A stretch of DNA of 64,000 nt from Gautieria morchelliformis (Eukaryota; Basidiomycota; Agaricomycetes; Gomphales; Gomphaceae), in NCBI GenBank assembly GCA_015179125.1, contig WHVA01000394.1, positions 45,652 through 109,651 on the forward strand, in the 5' to 3' direction. The stretch's first letter is position 1; the number at the start of each line of letters is the position of its first letter. Both the position numbers and the translations under genes were made by a program. Below the pieces are notes generated by a model that saw nothing but the letters and a program-made list of their open reading frames with translations, ran no database searches and was not told where the DNA came from. Below, in pieces: positions 61,130 through 64,000 of the stretch.

Positions 61130-62530
61130 TCTAAGTAATGGACCCTAATCTACATTGAAGTGAATAACTCACATAGCTTGAAGATGTAACCCCAAGGCTT
61201 CGTGGACAGGCTATTCGTGAGGAATGATCATTCTGTCAGTGAAGGCTCTCCTTTGAAGACTTCACTAACAGTACAGTGGGGTGAATATGAGAGGTGAAGA
61301 CTCATGAGTGAATCCCAGTCCTTTCTAAGAGATAGCAGTCTAGAAGGGGAGATTCAGGACGATGATCATGATGTGGCAAGGTATTGCACAAGGTAGATAT
61401 ATTATAATTGAACTAGGGAATATACATGCAAATGCAAGCTACTTATACAAAGAAAGGGAACAGTGAATGGGAGAGAGGCTGTGATGGGTCACAATGATAC
61501 AGAAGAGGTGGAGGTCAGGGGACACCCTGTATTCCATTTCCAGTTCCAACACCACACCCAGTTCCGACTCCATTTCCAACTCCGCTTCTGGTTCCAATTC
61601 CATCTCCGCTTCTGCTTTCGGAAAGGATTCCGCTTCTGGCAGAACTTCCACCACTTTGTTCGCTTTGCCAATTCCACTCCAATTTCCGGACTTCTGCTCT
61701 CGGAACAGTGTCGGAAGTCAAGCGACTCACGTAATAGGTGGCATCAAGGGTCGATCAAGGTCAGGAGGTCAGGGGGAAGCAGGGTTGATGGCGGGTGCCA
61801 AGTGTTGTCCCTGGCTATGCAGCATAGTATAATACGGGCTCGCTGACATTGGGGGTCCTTAGACTTTTCTCTTTGGATTTCCCCTTGTCAGGTGAGAATC
61901 CCCTCTCTTGTATACTCTGTTCATTTATGTATACTTCGGATTTCCCCTTGTCAGTTGTGTGGTAGTGTGATCTCCACAGCCAGCTAGGGTTGCCCTTACA
62001 GTGGAGCTGAGATACAGGATAGACAGGACATACATACACTAGAAAACCTACTGATACAAACATGAAACAATGGAGAAGAGGTGAGCTAACAAAGAGCACA
62101 TTAAGACAACCCTCCTTGGGGCCTGCATGCCTCCTATCCTGTGCTGACTCCCAGCCTGTGGGCTTGACCCTGTGTGAAAGGCAGGCAGGGTGCTATGTGA
62201 ATGCTTCTTAACCATATAAACACTGCCTATGGACCCAGGACTGACTGATGATTGGGATAGTGATGTATTATAGTATTGGTCAGGTGAGGTTGGTCATGGC
62301 TGATAGTGGGAGTGAAGTGCGAATGGTGAAGGGCCTTGGCAAACCCATTGAATGGCAGATGAAGCAAGTGAACATGTTTGATGGGGATAGTGGTGCACCA
62401 TGATGTTGATCAGGAAGGGGTGGTCATGACTGATGGCTAGAGTAGGTGCAAATGATGTGAATGGACAATGAGCTCAGTGAATTGACTGAATTAGCAAATG
62501 AAGCGAACAGGTATGTCAAAGGCTGGTGGG
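61130..62530. repeat. Repeat J, copy 2, interrupted by an H solo LTR
   Basis: Matches repeat J copy 1 in scattered blocks on both sides of the inserted LTR (for example ATAATTGAACTAGGGAATAT near 61400 and the CCTTGGGGCCTGCATGC block near 62115). The two copies carry different solo LTRs at different places. Confidence 0.5.
61513..62000 (+). repeat. Solo LTR of gypsy H family
   Basis: 488 bp, matches the H LTRs. The expected first base T is G (GGTCAGGGG). Flanked by a perfect GTGGA duplication (61508-61512 and 62001-62005). It keeps the TATAATA and the AGACTTTTCT start site. Confidence 0.9.
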
Positions 62531-62597
62531 TTGAACAGCAGTGGGTTATGCCAAAATAAACAGGTCACAACAGAGCAGAAATAGCTCTCTGACAGGT

Positions 62598-62757
62598 GGG
62601 TGCCACTGCAATTTGGTCGGAGGCAGAGGTGGCATGTATCCACATACTGACCGATGTAGCAGGACATCTGCAACCACCAGTAGTTCCAAGCCACCAGCTC
62701 CAGCATCTTCCACCGGCCAGCATGTCCTGCCACCTGGGTGTCGTGGTGTTGGCACAC
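62598..62757 (-). pseudogene. Gypsy integrase zinc-domain fragment
   Basis: Minus-strand reading QHHDTQVAGHAGRWKMLELV, NYWWLQM, YIGQYV and CHLCL matches the H2C2 region of the H integrase (QHHDTRVAGHAGR) with substitutions. Homology stops after LCLR. Only this fragment is present. Confidence 0.8.
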
Positions 62758-62821
62758 GATGGGGCGTAATTATGAATATGTACTTATATTAATACTATTA
62801 ATATTTTTATTTTTATTTACA

Positions 62822-63000
62822 AAAATGCCAAACGTGGAGGTGGAGGTGGCAGCGGCCTCGTCGTCGCATGCGCACGCAGAGGGCGATGAAGGTGGATGTG
62901 GTCGTCGCATGCACATGGAGGGAGGTGGTGGCGGCGGCGTTGTCGCGTGCACACGCAGAGGGCGCGTGGAGGTGGGCGTGGAGGTGGCCTCACCAGTAGT
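62822..63000. repeat. GGT/GCG-rich low-complexity region
   Basis: GGAGGTGG-type and CGTCGCATGC motifs recur three times (62865, 62905, 62945 regions), giving open frames on both strands. Preceded by an AT-rich tract (62767-62820). Probably a minisatellite, not a gene. Confidence 0.5.
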
Positions 63001-63013
63001 GCCATTAGTAAGA

Positions 63014-63069
63014 GTTCCCATAGATGGTATATCTTCATATGTTTATGAAGATATACAACCTATGGGAAC
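63014..63069. repeat. Long perfect hairpin
   Basis: GTTCCCATAG (63014-63023) pairs with 63060-63069, and GTATATCTTCATA (63027-63039) pairs with 63044-63056. A symmetric 3-nt internal loop separates the stems and the apical loop is 4 nt. 23 perfect pairs in 56 nt. Confidence 0.8.
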
Positions 63070-63351
63070 GCCTTGTAATATCTTCTTTCTATTTTCACAG
63101 GTTTCATACCTTCGCTGGCTCTGGCGGCATGGTGTATGGTGGTGGTAGAATACGGGTGGAGGGGGTGGTGAGTTGGCCGTGCGGCGAGGCGGCTGTGCAG
63201 CGAAGGTGCGGCGGGAGTCCGATGGGAAGGGGATGGAATGAGACCCCTAGAATAAAATAGTCTGTATTAGCTCAGCTAGGTCCGCAGAGCAACCAGACTA
63301 AGTCTTTTGCAGGACATGGCCCCACTGACCGCAAGTGAGTGCCTGGCATGT

Positions 63352-63510
63352 CCGCAATGCGTCAAACGTTGAATCCTTGATGGCATTGCGGGAGCTAAAA
63401 ACGCAACGCAGGGCGGCTATGGGAAGCGCCCGGCCTCACCGACCCAGTGCGTGAAACGAGTCCCTAGCGCAGCTTAAGGCTGAAGGAGTGCCTTAAGCGG
63501 CGCGAGGGAC
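63352..63510. ncRNA. Cluster of stable hairpins, candidate structured RNA
   Basis: Stem CCGCAATGC/GCATTGCGG (63352-63391, extended by TCAA/TTGA), stem GGGCG/CGCCC near 63406-63430, and a 21-bp stem (63460-63480 with 63490-63510) with only two A-G mismatches and a 9-nt loop. A tRNA box A-like TAGCTCAGCTAGG (63269) and a box B-like GTTGAATCC (63369) lie upstream and inside. Could be a Pol III-derived element or the 3' UTR of a retroelement. No known RNA family recognised. Confidence 0.35.
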
Positions 63511-63639
63511 CCCAGGTCGCTAATGCCGGGGGGTGCTCACGTAAGCCAGTCGCCGTGTGTCCCGCAGCGATCTAAGGGTTGCTTCAACACAGCCACCTGA
63601 TGTCAACTTACTTTGACTTAACATTTTTCGTCTGGAGAC

Positions 63640-64000
63640 TTAGCTTATAGTTCCAGAGTATACCATTTATACACTCGGCCTGTCCGCAGTACTGTCGACC
63701 TTCGAAGGAAATGACGAAGAGGTGATCAGTGTAGGCGAAAGACACACTGGTGGCTTGATCGCTGATAGCTCATCTCCGTGTCATATAGCTGTGCGTCTTG
63801 CCAATGAGCAACGAAGCCAAGATAAGGAGAGCATCCTGATGATTCTCCTACGCTATGTTTATCACAGCCTCTGAGAAAACAAAACGCCACACTTTGTTAC
63901 AGATGATCCTCCCTAAACGAGCTGCGCAGTCTGACTCGCGTTGCGACGATCATCCCATTTGCATGCTGAATGAATCATATTTCCTCGATGATCCTTGAGC
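63640..64000 (-). pseudogene. Possible non-LTR retrotransposon RT fragment
   Basis: One minus-strand frame around 63625-63770 reads ATSVSFAYTDHLFVISF, which could be a decayed FxYADD box of a LINE-type RT, followed by a Lys-containing helix. Upstream there are frame breaks and stops. The resemblance is weak. It reaches the window edge. Confidence 0.2.

Noticed and set aside
62738..63148. ORFs on both strands in the GGT-rich region
   Set aside because: Low-complexity composition removes stops in several frames; no motif and no splice structure support a protein.

Overview
This window looks like nuclear DNA of a mushroom-forming fungus (Basidiomycota, probably Agaricomycetes). The evidence is short introns of about 47-90 bp with GT...AG ends, a BTB/POZ gene of the type expanded in that group, an ASC-1/TRIP4-like and a MmgE/PrpD-like gene remnant, a Plavaka/CACTA-like transposase fragment, and a dense nest of LTR retrotransposons. 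Genus is not determinable from the sequence alone.

Layout. 1-8.7 kb is the most gene-like part: a duplicated host segment (1-2390) carrying an intact four-exon gene of an unrecognised repeat-module family on the minus strand, a divergent paralogue at 3.37 kb, a zinc-finger-like ORF, a tRNA-derived SINE with 15-bp target duplications, and decaying host genes (BTB, TRIP4-like, MmgE/PrpD). 8.7-18.3 kb holds two complete Ty1/copia elements: A (+, 4816 bp, TSD CTCTG) and B (-, 4596 bp, TSD ATAAT, inserted in an older LTR). 19.3-50.6 kb is a nested and rearranged cluster: copia C split in two inverted halves by copia D; a chimeric copia (family E 5' half joined to family D 3' half); a Ty3/gypsy element F with an unusual long 3' coding region, itself split by an intact copia E (31661-36152, 1340-codon gag-pol); copia G fragments; a second F fragment; and a Plavaka-like fragment. 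The second copy of the host segment lies inverted at 39738-42727 and carries a hAT-like element. 50.6-56.9 kb is a gypsy chromovirus-like element H with a self-priming signal. 57-64 kb is mostly non-coding: solo LTRs with perfect TSDs, two copies of an unclassified repeat J, a TA-flanked MITE, gypsy and possible LINE fragments and strong hairpins.

How it fits together. The target-site duplications let the nesting be read: AGAAG flanks C and ACTCG flanks D, but the second copy of each pair lies about 23 kb away in inverted orientation, so an inversion with a breakpoint in duplicated D sequence is the simplest explanation (or an assembly join in the same repeat). All copia families share a primer-binding site complementary to the anticodon arm of initiator tRNA-Met. 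In families A and D the ATG inside that site is also the Gag start codon. Most copia LTRs here carry a hairpin near the predicted RNA start, with different stem sequences in different families. In-frame stops in B, F, the Plavaka fragment and the TRIP4 remnant are all explainable as C-to-T changes.

Candidates for something undescribed: the exon-per-module LP gene family, the PBS-embedded Gag start with TAR-like LTR hairpins, and the extra 3' ORF of gypsy F. All alignments were made by eye; identities and counts are approximate.
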